A stretch of DNA of 64,000 nucleotides from Oscillospiraceae bacterium (lineage in GTDB: Bacteria; Bacillota; Clostridia; Oscillospirales; Oscillospiraceae): NCBI GenBank assembly GCA_031261635.1, contig JAISJH010000018.1:1-64000 (forward strand), written 5' to 3'. Shown here in pieces: positions 22,382 to 31,779 of this stretch. Below the pieces are notes generated by a model. The model worked only from the letters and a program-made list of their open reading frames with translations. It had not been told where the DNA came from and ran no database searches. The translations under genes were made by a program, and so were the position numbers. The number at the start of each line of letters is the position of its first letter. The stretch's first letter is position 1.

Positions 22382-25129
22382 TCAAACGTCGGTCATTAAC
22401 TCATCAATCCGCGCGATGGCCTTGTCATATTCCGAAGTCAATAAATAATCGGAAATTGACAGGAGCGCGTTCTTTGTCGCGTTATCCGCGGCGTCAAGCA
22501 AGCCGTCAAAAACTTCGTCAATATCGCTGTGATTATCTTCCTCTAAAACTTCACGCAGGCGCAGCAGACCGGTTTTGTCAATATTTTGAGAATTTTCGTC
22601 CTCGTCTTTTTCAGGTAAAACCGCGCGTATATTATCAAGCAAACGCGAAAGATTTTCTAAAAACTCCGGCAATTTTTCGTTAATTATCTGTAAATCCGAA
22701 GCATTGCCCGCGCTTTCCAAAAGCTGCGCGGTTGCGGGAATTTCAGTAGCTCCGATATTAGCGGACGCGCTTTTCAGCGCGTGAACCTGCGTAATAAATT
22801 GCGTTAAATTATTTTCGTCCGGAGCAGTCTGTAGCATTTCAAGCCGCTTTTCAGCGTCGCGGCAGAATATTTCAAGCACTTCCCTGTAGAGGCTTTCCGT
22901 CCCGCCGGTCATCATTATACCGCGGTCGGTATTTAATCCCTCAATAGCGAAATTAACGGTTTCTACAGCCGCCGCCGCTACGGGCTTCGCTTTTTCGCGT
23001 TTTTCCCGCGGAACCCACTTGTTCATAATCTCGTTTAGCTTGTCAACCTCGATTGGCTTAGACAGGTAATCGCTGAAACCGTTAGCCAAATACATCTCGC
23101 GCATACCTGAAATAGCATTCGCCGTAAGCGCGATAATCGGAACCTCCGCGTTTATGGCGCGAATTTTCGCCGTGGCTTCTATGCCGTCCATTTCCGGCAT
23201 CATATGGTCCATAAAAATGAAATCGTAACTATTCTCCCGCGCAAGGCGAATAGAGTGTTCCCCGCTCAGACAGGTGTCAACCCGCATTTTATACGGCGAA
23301 AGCAGACCCTCCATAACTTTTAAGTTAGTGGCGATATCGTCCACAATCAAAATCCGCGCGGAGGGCGCGGTAAACTTAACCTGTTGAGGCTCGGAGGTAA
23401 GATACACGCCGCTTATTTCGCCCATAGGCGAGCTGTCGTCAAAGGTTTGTATAACCGTAGCGGTAAAGGTCGAGCCTTCGCCGTAGATACTGTCGACAAA
23501 GACGTCGCCGTCCATAGCCCGGGCAAGATTTCGCGTAATCGCGAGCCCTAAGCCCGTACCCTCAATATTTTTATTCGCGCTCTGGTCAATCCGCGCGAAG
23601 TCGCCGAATAATTTAGCCATATCTCCGGGCTTGATACCTATTCCCGTGTCTTTCACCCTGAAAGTAAGCCGCGCTGAAGCTTCGTCAGTCAGCTCGCAGA
23701 ACGCGGTTAGCTCGACGCGGCCGTTTCGCGTGTATTTTACGGCGTTGCTTAGAAGGTTTTGCAAAATCTGCCGTATTCTAACCTCGTCCCCCGTAAGCAT
23801 CGCCGGAATATTCGGGTCAATTTCAGTTACGAGTTCAAGCGGCTTATCGCTCATATAGACGCGGATAATGCTTAAAACGTCGCTAAACATTGAAGCGGTA
23901 TGGTACTTTGCGGTATTTAATTCCAGGTTTCCCGCTTCGATTTTTGAAAAATCCAAAATATCGTTTATAATCGACAGCAAATTTTTACCCGAACGTTTAA
24001 TTTCCCTAATATGTTCGAGAGCTTCCGGCTGACCGTAGTCGCGCTCCGCGAGTTCGCTCATACCGATTACGGCGTTCATAGGCGTGCGTATTTCGTGGCT
24101 CATACGCGCAAGGAAATCGCTCTTTGCAACGCTTGCCTGTTCCGCGAGCAGACGCTTCTGCTCGGTCTTTAACTCCTCGCTTGTAACGCGCGCTACGATA
24201 AAGCACAGCACAAACGCCGCCGCGACAAACAGCAGCACAAGTATAAAGGACATAACCCTTGAATCCATAAAATACGTATTCACGGGCGTGATAAGACCCA
24301 AGTGCCAGCCGTTATACAGGCGCTTGTATTCCCCTATACACCGGACTCCCGCGGCGTTTATAAACTCTACGGTTACCCTCCCGTCGTCAGACGTGAGAAG
24401 CGCGTGGGCTATATTATCGTTTAGTTCCAGATAGTTCCGGGCGATGTAGTCAGCCTCGGGGTGAGCCATAATATTATAGCCCTGGTCGAGCAAAACGCCG
24501 TAGCCTCCGTCCGTAAGTTTTAACTGCGTAACCCGCTCGCAGAGGTTTGTCATCAAAACGTCAATTGAAACGACCCCGACGGATTTACCCTCGCCGTAGC
24601 CCTGACCTAAAAACTGCTCCATAGAATAGGAAATTACAACCTCGCCGGTCTGCGCGTCAATATAGGGCGCGGTAATCGCGACCTTACCGCGGTTTTCCTT
24701 AGCCGTGACATACCACGGGCGCGATTGCGGGAGCCAGTCGTCGGGCGGCTCCCAATTCAGCCCGTCTATATATATCCCCTCATATAGGCCGTACATACCG
24801 TTAAATCCCGAGAGGCGGTTTTCGCTTGTCATAAGCCAGTTGGTCAAGCCCACGTGATAGTTGCGGAGCCTGTCCATACGGTCGGCGCCCTCGCCGGTAA
24901 GGATATTTCTAATGGCATATGAGCCGCTAATGATTGTGGACTGCGGCTCGAGCAGCGATGTTTCTATATTTGCCTCGCCGGTTTTCAGCATTTCACCGGC
25001 GGTTTCAGTCATATGCCTCCGCATAACTATATTTGATTGTATCACGGTTATCGTCGCGACGACCGCGAATATCAGAATGATAAAGAGAAGCTGTCTGCCG
25101 CTTTGCCTTATTGTTTCTCTGAAACCCAT
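22382..25129 (-). CDS. Hybrid histidine kinase: dCache-like sensor, HisKA-HATPase, receiver, HPt
   Basis: Sensor WLPQSRPWYVTAKENRGKVAITAPYIDAQTGEVVISYS; ARMSHEIRTPMNAVIGMSEL; MDHMMPEMDG; VHALKSASANIGA. Confidence 0.93.
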   Translation of the reverse strand: MGFRETIRQSGRQLLFIILIFAVVATITVIQSNIVMRRHMTETAGEMLKTGEANIETSLLEPQSTIISGSYAIRNILTGEGADRMDRLRNYHVGLTNWLMTSENRLSGFNGMYGLYEGIYIDGLNWEPPDDWLPQSRPWYVTAKENRGKVAITAPYIDAQTGEVVISYSMEQFLGQGYGEGKSVGVVSIDVLMTNLCERVTQLKLTDGGYGVLLDQGYNIMAHPEADYIARNYLELNDNIAHALLTSDDGRVTVEFINAAGVRCIGEYKRLYNGWHLGLITPVNTYFMDSRVMSFILVLLFVAAAFVLCFIVARVTSEELKTEQKRLLAEQASVAKSDFLARMSHEIRTPMNAVIGMSELAERDYGQPEALEHIREIKRSGKNLLSIINDILDFSKIEAGNLELNTAKYHTASMFSDVLSIIRVYMSDKPLELVTEIDPNIPAMLTGDEVRIRQILQNLLSNAVKYTRNGRVELTAFCELTDEASARLTFRVKDTGIGIKPGDMAKLFGDFARIDQSANKNIEGTGLGLAITRNLARAMDGDVFVDSIYGEGSTFTATVIQTFDDSSPMGEISGVYLTSEPQQVKFTAPSARILIVDDIATNLKVMEGLLSPYKMRVDTCLSGEHSIRLARENSYDFIFMDHMMPEMDGIEATAKIRAINAEVPIIALTANAISGMREMYLANGFSDYLSKPIEVDKLNEIMNKWVPREKREKAKPVAAAAVETVNFAIEGLNTDRGIMMTGGTESLYREVLEIFCRDAEKRLEMLQTAPDENNLTQFITQVHALKSASANIGATEIPATAQLLESAGNASDLQIINEKLPEFLENLSRLLDNIRAVLPEKDEDENSQNIDKTGLLRLREVLEEDNHSDIDEVFDGLLDAADNATKNALLSISDYLLTSEYDKAIARIDELMTDV

Positions 25130-25153
25130 AGCTCACCCTCCGAAACTCACACC

Positions 25154-26311
25154 TCACTCTCTGACGTATTCAACCGTTATGCCGTCTATCAGAAAATCGA
25201 ACGTCGGAGCTGACTGTGTACTACATTCGTCGTAGAACTCACCTTCCTTAAGGTCTAAAATCTCCCCGCTCGCGGAAACTCCGCGCATAGGTCCCGTGAA
25301 TACGTGATAGCCCGAGTTTAACTGCGCTTCGGCCTCCGCGATAGCGTCCGCGGTACCCGGCGCGGCAATCGCCCCGTTTAGCTGTGAGAGGTATACAGCG
25401 TCGCTTGAAATGCCCTCGCTCCAGTCCTTGTCAAAGGTCTGCCCGTTCTTAACTGCGTTCAGCGCGTAGAGGTAGTACGCGCTCCAGCGAAGTCTTGCGG
25501 CGATAAGCGACGCGTGAGGCGCGTCGTTAACCATATCGGCGTTATACCCGACCTGGAAAATTCCGTCCTCCTCGGCGACAAGGGCGGGTACGTTTGAATC
25601 GGAGTGTTGACCGATAACCCCCGCGCCCTCCGATACAAGCTTATGGGCGGCTTCGGCTTCGGTTACAAGATTGTTCCATTCCATTATGTAGATAACGTTC
25701 ATCGTCACCTCAGGCACGACAGATTTTGCGCCCAGATAGAACGACGTGAAGCCGGAAACGACCTCCGGCAGGTCATACGCGCCTATGTAACCGAGTTTAT
25801 AATTGTTAATTTCTTTTGCCTTTAGTCCCGCGACAATCCCCGAGAGATATCGCGCCTCGAAAATCTTCGGGAAATAGTTATGTACATTTGGAAGCTCGCT
25901 AACAGCGGCAAGCGAACCCGAACAGTGGCTAAACTGTATATCCGGGTACTCCCGCGCGACTGTGAGCATATACGGCTCATAGGCGAAGCTGGACGCGAAG
26001 ATTACGTTACAACCCTCCTCGGCAAGCTGCCTCATAGCGATTTCAGCGCTCTCGTCCCCCGGCACATTTCGCAGTATGACTATGTTAGAATCGGGGATAA
26101 TCAGCTCGTCACAGGCTTGCCGCAGACCGACGATGTGATTGTAGTTATAGCCGTCGTCGCTCTCGTCGCCAATCAGCACAATGCCGACCTTAACATTCGC
26201 GCCGAGCGGAGGGGGAACAACGGGCGCCGGCGCGCAGGCGGTCAGCCCCGTGAAAAACGCAAGCGTTAAAAGCAACGCCAGCAGTGAGTTAGCGGCTTTT
26301 CGTATGGTCAT
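25154..26311 (-). CDS. BMP (basic membrane protein)-family substrate-binding lipoprotein
   Basis: Lipobox-like LTAC; VKVGIVLIGDESDDGYNYNHIVGLRQA, FEARYLSGIVAGLKAKE, GVIGQHSDSNVPALVAEE. Confidence 0.88.
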   Translation of the reverse strand: MTIRKAANSLLALLLTLAFFTGLTACAPAPVVPPPLGANVKVGIVLIGDESDDGYNYNHIVGLRQACDELIIPDSNIVILRNVPGDESAEIAMRQLAEEGCNVIFASSFAYEPYMLTVAREYPDIQFSHCSGSLAAVSELPNVHNYFPKIFEARYLSGIVAGLKAKEINNYKLGYIGAYDLPEVVSGFTSFYLGAKSVVPEVTMNVIYIMEWNNLVTEAEAAHKLVSEGAGVIGQHSDSNVPALVAEEDGIFQVGYNADMVNDAPHASLIAARLRWSAYYLYALNAVKNGQTFDKDWSEGISSDAVYLSQLNGAIAAPGTADAIAEAEAQLNSGYHVFTGPMRGVSASGEILDLKEGEFYDECSTQSAPTFDFLIDGITVEYVRE

Positions 26312-26449
26312 ATTATAATCCTCCCGCGGTCATAACCGCGAATATTTATGTAAGTTGAACAGGCAACAAAAGAAAGCCAAGAGTTGGAAATTTTCCAGCA
26401 TATGTAAATTTCCCATAAAGTAGCAATGTGTTATATGATATACGCAAAC

Positions 26450-26478
26450 ATTATACCATATACATTGTTGGATTGCAA
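26450..26478 (-). promoter_or_regulatory. SigA-type promoter of the BMP/hybrid-kinase operon
   Basis: Reverse strand TTGCAA, 17-bp spacer, TATAAT. Confidence 0.7.
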
Positions 26479-26579
26479 GGGGTAATTTTGGTTTTTCTAC
26501 ATAAACTGACGCACTTGCGTCTCTACATCTCGCGCTCCCGGCATTGTATCGCTTCCTTCATAATTCCGCACACAGCGGC

Positions 26580-26608
26580 TTGACAATTGTTCAGCCTTGT
26601 GTTATACT
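26580..26608 (+). promoter_or_regulatory. SigA-type promoter of the DUF4157 gene
   Basis: TTGACA (26580-26585), 17-bp spacer, TATACT (26603-26608). Confidence 0.8.
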
Positions 26609-26667
26609 TGTGAAAACGCGCAATTGGTATATTTTTCCGCTTTGTAAAAACTTTTGTGAGGTGCAAA

Positions 26668-28644
26668 ATGTATAAATATTCAAGTGTATCCAAACAGGAC
26701 GCTCGCGCAATCGGTAGCCGAACGGGCGCGCAGTTGAAATCCGGCGTTTCAAACGGCGGTTTATTGCGCTCATCGGGCGCGGATAGCGTAACGGACGCGG
26801 AGAGTGATATTTCGCTTGAAAGTAAAATGAGAGCGAAAATCAACGAACGCTTTGGGGCGGGCGCGGAAAATCGCACGGGTATTCCGGATAAATTAAAATG
26901 GAAATACGAGGAAGCGTCCGGGTTTTCCTTTGACGATGTGCGCGTGCATTATAATTCGGACAAGCCCGACGCGCTTCAGGCTCTGGCGTACACTATGGGC
27001 AACGATGTTCACATCGCGCCCGGGCAGGAGCGGCATTTGCCGCACGAACTCGGTCACGTAGTACAGCAAAAGTCGGGGCTTGTAACCCCGACGACGCGCG
27101 TAAACGGCATACCGGTCAACGACAGCGCGGCGTTAGAACGCGCCGCGGACAGCGGAGCGGCGGCGTTAGGAAGCGCGAACACCGCGCAAAGGGCGGCGGT
27201 TATGCAGAGATATGTAAAAAAAAGTGAATATACAATAGGAGCGGCCCCGGCAGACGCGGCTAACGCTGACGACCGGCGTGTAGCGGTAAACGACAGCGAG
27301 CCGTCAACGCTGTATATCCGAAGCGACCGCGTTCCGGCGGACATTCCGGCTGAATTTGAAAAGCTCGGCATTGACGTGACGAGAGGGAGCCAAACAATCG
27401 GTGACAGCGATTTTTACGTTTTTGGTCAGAAGAATCCTACTAATTATGAAGATATCGCGGCAGATGACCCGTTTATGAGAAATAGCGAAAAATTAAGAAC
27501 AGAAAGCGAAAAATCCAGCGCGAGCGAAATTTATATATTGCAAAAAAATGAAATAAAAACAATTAAAGATTGTGGAAAGGTTTTTTTTGATTGTGTAACT
27601 GGTTGTGCGGGTTTAGAACTACCAGTTTGCAAAGAAAGGTTTGCCGTAAAAATTCCGTACATTTTAAGACAAACAAAAGATTTTATTAGTGAATATTATG
27701 TCAAGCAAAGGGAGATAGCAATGTTTGACTTAGGTACTGATATAATTGAAACCGCGTTTGCTATTGAGGAAGCGGCAAAAGGTTTACAGCGTGCGAATAT
27801 AAAGCAAGAAGATATAGACGATTGCAAAAATTTACTTGAAATAATTATTCCGGATATTGAATTTAGGGAGAAGCAAATTGAGAATGAAATAAATTTAATT
27901 GACATCAAACCGCAACTGCAAACCGGTTGTGACACTTCCGCTAGAGATAGAAAATATATTGCCGGCAGTGACATAATGCACGCGGATATTCCAGAAAATG
28001 AAAGCGGCGATTTTGAAAACAGAATTGGCTGGTCATATCATTTTGCGAGCAAAATAAAAGCCGCTGATTTAACAATGGATTCGCTTTTTATTGAAGATGC
28101 GGTCGGTAAAAGCGCAAGAGCGGAAATTACCGCAAACGCGCACTGGTTTGCAAAAATATATGGCAAAATGGAAAACGGTTCCGATGAGGAAAACAAAACG
28201 TATCTTAAAGATAAAATGACGGGCAATTCGGAATTTGAATCCGATAATCATTTCAACAAATTGAGTGCTAAAGCAAGAAAAGAGTTTTTTGAAATACCTT
28301 ATGACAACCAAAAAGTGGTTAAACCGAATAAAATAAATGGTTGGAATATATTATACAAAGATTTAAGCGAAGGACAAAAACTAAAAGATAGTGTAAAAAT
28401 ATATCGCAACGGCGACGATAAAATTATATATAAATTTATTAGTGAAGCAGGACAAAACGCCGCAGAACGTCATTTCCTCATTACAACCGCGGACGCTATT
28501 GTAGATAGTTTTGTCGTGCGATACTTTTCAAGGAAAGACCAAAGACGCGAAGCGGAAATTAACAGAATTTTGAAAAAAGGTAACCGCATAGATGTAAAGG
28601 ATAGTCAAAGTTTTGCTTTCCCTATAGAGGACGCAGTTTTATAG
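26668..28644 (+). CDS. DUF4157-domain protein (HELGH metallopeptidase-like) with unknown C-terminal region
   Basis: SGFSFDDVRVHYNSDKPDALQALAYTMGNDVHIAPGQERHLPHELGHVVQQKSG is a clear DUF4157 signature; RBS GAGGTG before ATG 26668. Confidence 0.88.
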   Translation: MYKYSSVSKQDARAIGSRTGAQLKSGVSNGGLLRSSGADSVTDAESDISLESKMRAKINERFGAGAENRTGIPDKLKWKYEEASGFSFDDVRVHYNSDKPDALQALAYTMGNDVHIAPGQERHLPHELGHVVQQKSGLVTPTTRVNGIPVNDSAALERAADSGAAALGSANTAQRAAVMQRYVKKSEYTIGAAPADAANADDRRVAVNDSEPSTLYIRSDRVPADIPAEFEKLGIDVTRGSQTIGDSDFYVFGQKNPTNYEDIAADDPFMRNSEKLRTESEKSSASEIYILQKNEIKTIKDCGKVFFDCVTGCAGLELPVCKERFAVKIPYILRQTKDFISEYYVKQREIAMFDLGTDIIETAFAIEEAAKGLQRANIKQEDIDDCKNLLEIIIPDIEFREKQIENEINLIDIKPQLQTGCDTSARDRKYIAGSDIMHADIPENESGDFENRIGWSYHFASKIKAADLTMDSLFIEDAVGKSARAEITANAHWFAKIYGKMENGSDEENKTYLKDKMTGNSEFESDNHFNKLSAKARKEFFEIPYDNQKVVKPNKINGWNILYKDLSEGQKLKDSVKIYRNGDDKIIYKFISEAGQNAAERHFLITTADAIVDSFVVRYFSRKDQRREAEINRILKKGNRIDVKDSQSFAFPIEDAVL

Positions 28645-28656
28645 AACGCATATCCC

Positions 28657-29772
28657 CTACGACACCAGCAAAATTGACGAATTATTCAGCACCTGCGAGC
28701 TGTACAAAAACAGCGCGTCCGCGCCCGGCTTGAACTCCGTCAATAGCGGCAGTACGCGGCTGTCGATATAACGCAAATCTATCAGCGTAATTTTGCTGTA
28801 ATAAACTGCGAGGAGCGGCGCGAGGCTCGAGGAAAACGAGTCGCGGAAAAGATATAATTCGCGGCCGTCAAAATTATTCGGGTTTTCAATCGTAATAAAC
28901 GGCTGCGAACCGCGCAGGAAAATATCGTAGGGGTCACGCCCCGCAAACGCCGCTGTGTCGTACATTTCGCCCTCCTCGAGTTCGAGCGTTTTCTCGTTTG
29001 CGTATTTCACAATCCAGTCGGTTCCGCGATAATACGTCAGCTCGTCCGGGGCAAGCGGGAGCGCGAGTTGCCCGGTATACACGCCCTGAAATTCCCCGGC
29101 GTTGATAATATCATAAATATTCGGGTTTATTGCCGAAATTAAATCGCTTTGCGGGTACATTTCCCGCAAAATTTTAGCGGAAACTCCACCTATTTTCGTC
29201 TGGTCCCAGTGCAGGTCGGTTTTATAAAAACTTTCCGCGCTCAGAGAATCTGTTAAATCAATATATTGATAATCACTTAAAAATTCCGCTAAAATTTCCC
29301 GCGTTTTAACGGGGTCAAACCCGGGCAAATCACGCCCGGCGTAAACGCTTTTATCGGGAACCACCGAGTAGTAAACATTCAGCCCTTCCAGGCTCCGCGC
29401 CATTTTGAGGATTTTTTCAGCAGATTTCCGCGCGGAATTTTCGTCTAATTTTTCTATTTTCCCCGCGCCTACTTTTTCATCGTAATAAAGCCCGCTTTTA
29501 TCGGATAATCTGAAAATATCTAGCACGGAAAACGCGCGGATTGTCCTGAACGTGTCGCGGAACGTAAAACTATCGGCGGCGTAATCCTCAAAATTATCCA
29601 TAAATTCCGCGCTTTTCAGCGTTTGCGCGTTCAGCTTCGGCATAGTCGCAAGCTGCCTACGCTCGGATAGCGAAACCTCCGGCGGCGTTATTAAAGAATG
29701 TAAAATTAAAAAGCCTCCTAAGAACGCTATAAATATTGAAGCCGTAAGAATTTCCCTCAATTTTTTATCCAT
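28657..29772 (-). CDS. DHHW/AlgX-like (SGNH-type) protein
   Basis: Signal anchor; YKTDLHWDQTKIGG; lies downstream of an MBOAT gene on the same strand. Confidence 0.78.
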   Translation of the reverse strand: MDKKLREILTASIFIAFLGGFLILHSLITPPEVSLSERRQLATMPKLNAQTLKSAEFMDNFEDYAADSFTFRDTFRTIRAFSVLDIFRLSDKSGLYYDEKVGAGKIEKLDENSARKSAEKILKMARSLEGLNVYYSVVPDKSVYAGRDLPGFDPVKTREILAEFLSDYQYIDLTDSLSAESFYKTDLHWDQTKIGGVSAKILREMYPQSDLISAINPNIYDIINAGEFQGVYTGQLALPLAPDELTYYRGTDWIVKYANEKTLELEEGEMYDTAAFAGRDPYDIFLRGSQPFITIENPNNFDGRELYLFRDSFSSSLAPLLAVYYSKITLIDLRYIDSRVLPLLTEFKPGADALFLYSSQVLNNSSILLVS

Positions 29773-29787
29773 TTTACCCTCCTCCTA

Positions 29788-31200
29788 TCAAAAACGGAAA
29801 TAAATGAACGGATTAAACGAGCCGTCCACAAGATACGCGGTTACAAGCAGCAGCGTAATCGCGGTAACAAGCGGCTGCGCGGCAACCGCTAAACGCGAGA
29901 ATTTATCGCGGAATTTTTCCGCTAAAATTTTCACAATCGGAGTGCTGCCGATTATTCCGAGAATTAGCGGGATTTTATAAGAATTTAGATAATACAGCGC
30001 CTCGCTCCCCGCAAAGCCCGACGCGCCCGCCCCGAACATTTGCGAAAGCGTAGCCGCGGCGGCCGTGAGCGAATAACCGTCGAAAAATATCCAGCTTATT
30101 ATAACTATCAGCATTACGTAAATATGCGAAATAATTACGGGGAGTTTTTTCAAAATTTTCCCGAGCGCGAATTTTTCAATCAATAAAATAACACCAAAAT
30201 ACACGCCCCAGAGGATAAAATTCCAGCCCGCGCCGTGCCAAAATCCCGTTAAAAACCACACGAGCATTATATTAAAAATGTGCCGCAGAGGCGTGACGCG
30301 ATTGCCTCCGAGCGGGATATAAACGTAGTCCTTGAACCAGGTCGAGAGCGACATATGCCACCGCCGCCAAAATTCCGTGACGCTTTTCGCTATATACGGA
30401 TAATTAAAATTTTCAAGAAATTTGAAGCCAAAAATATGCCCCATTCCGATTGCCATATCGCTGTAGCCGGAAAAATCAAAATAAATATGTAGCGCGTAAG
30501 CGACCGCGTAAAGCCAGGCCGCAAGCACGCTTTTATCAGAACTGTTCCGGCAAATTTCCGATAATTCTCCTAAAACGTTCGCAATTAAAATCTTTTTCCC
30601 AAGCCCGATTACGAAGCGGAACGCGCCCTTTGAAAAGCCCTCGAGCGTGTGTTCCCTGTGATGAAGCTCGGCCGCGACGTCTGTATAACGCACAATCGGC
30701 CCCGCGACAAGCTGCGGAAAAAGCATTACATACGTCGAAAAAGTAAAGAAATTTTTCTGCAATTTCGCGCCGCCGCGATACAAGTCAATCGTATAGCTCA
30801 AAATCTGAAACGTGTAAAAACTAATTCCGAGCGGTAGCGCAAGCCGCCATAAATCGAACGACGCGCCTGAAACGGCGTTCGTAACATTTATAAAAAAATC
30901 AGAATATTTGAAAATTATCAAACCCCCGAAGCCGACGAGGAGCGACCCGACGAGCGCGGCTTTTGAACTCCCGCGCCCTCTGAATTTATCAATTAAAAGC
31001 CCAAAAAACCAGCCGCTGAAGCACTGCGCGAGCATCAGAAGCACGTATATCGGCTCGCCCCAGGCGTAAAATACCAGGCTCGCGAGCAGCAGCACAGTGT
31101 TCCGAATCGCCGTCGAGCCCCTGGGCATAGGCGCGAGGAAATAAACCGAGAGGACGATTGCGAAAAACCAATACAGGAATGTTACACTCGAAAAAAGCAT
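29788..31200 (-). CDS. MBOAT-family O-acyltransferase (AlgI-like)
   Basis: Polytopic; FWRRWHMSLSTWFKDYVYIPLGG and WFLTGFWHGAGWNFILWG. Confidence 0.93.
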   Translation of the reverse strand: MLFSSVTFLYWFFAIVLSVYFLAPMPRGSTAIRNTVLLLASLVFYAWGEPIYVLLMLAQCFSGWFFGLLIDKFRGRGSSKAALVGSLLVGFGGLIIFKYSDFFINVTNAVSGASFDLWRLALPLGISFYTFQILSYTIDLYRGGAKLQKNFFTFSTYVMLFPQLVAGPIVRYTDVAAELHHREHTLEGFSKGAFRFVIGLGKKILIANVLGELSEICRNSSDKSVLAAWLYAVAYALHIYFDFSGYSDMAIGMGHIFGFKFLENFNYPYIAKSVTEFWRRWHMSLSTWFKDYVYIPLGGNRVTPLRHIFNIMLVWFLTGFWHGAGWNFILWGVYFGVILLIEKFALGKILKKLPVIISHIYVMLIVIISWIFFDGYSLTAAAATLSQMFGAGASGFAGSEALYYLNSYKIPLILGIIGSTPIVKILAEKFRDKFSRLAVAAQPLVTAITLLLVTAYLVDGSFNPFIYFRF

Positions 31201-31217
31201 AAAATTGTCCTTTCTGA

Positions 31218-31655
31218 TTATTCTTCAATTAAAGGGCTTTCTTTGCTCTCGTCGTGGAAAATCGCGTCGAAATAATCAAGCTCCTGGCAAAGTTTTTCCC
31301 TGTCAATTTTATCAAGAGGGCGGCGTAAATAATATAAAATTTTAACTAAATGCGCCTTATCCTCTTTCTGGTGAAGCGGCGTGTACGTGTGTTCATAGCG
31401 ATAAATATGCGTCCGAAGCGTCGAAATAATTTCAATATTTAAGTCGCCGCCGGCAAAAATAGATTCTTTGCAGGAGTGAATAGACGCAAGGATAATTTCA
31501 CCCTCCGACGCGAATTTAATTTTAGCCTCCGTTTTTTCAACGGCGTTAGCGATATTTTTCGTGCGAATAATAAGAATTGTAGAAAGCAAAATGCTGAGTA
31601 TAGACAGCGCAAAGCCCCCGATACTCGCAAGGTCGGAAAAATAAGGAAAAGTCAC
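31218..31655 (-). CDS. Hypothetical protein with N-terminal TM segment
   Basis: Contiguous ORF upstream of the MBOAT gene on the same strand; single N-terminal hydrophobic segment. Confidence 0.55.
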   Translation of the reverse strand: MTFPYFSDLASIGGFALSILSILLSTILIIRTKNIANAVEKTEAKIKFASEGEIILASIHSCKESIFAGGDLNIEIISTLRTHIYRYEHTYTPLHQKEDKAHLVKILYYLRRPLDKIDREKLCQELDYFDAIFHDESKESPLIEE

Positions 31656-31779
31656 ATTAACCCCACCTTTTTTATAACAATTTTCGCGCTTATAGTGCGG
31701 CTATTTTGTGCGGCTCGCAGGGGCGAGGGTGCGTTGCCCCTACGAGCCGCAGTGAATAGTACGTAAATTTTAGAAAAAA

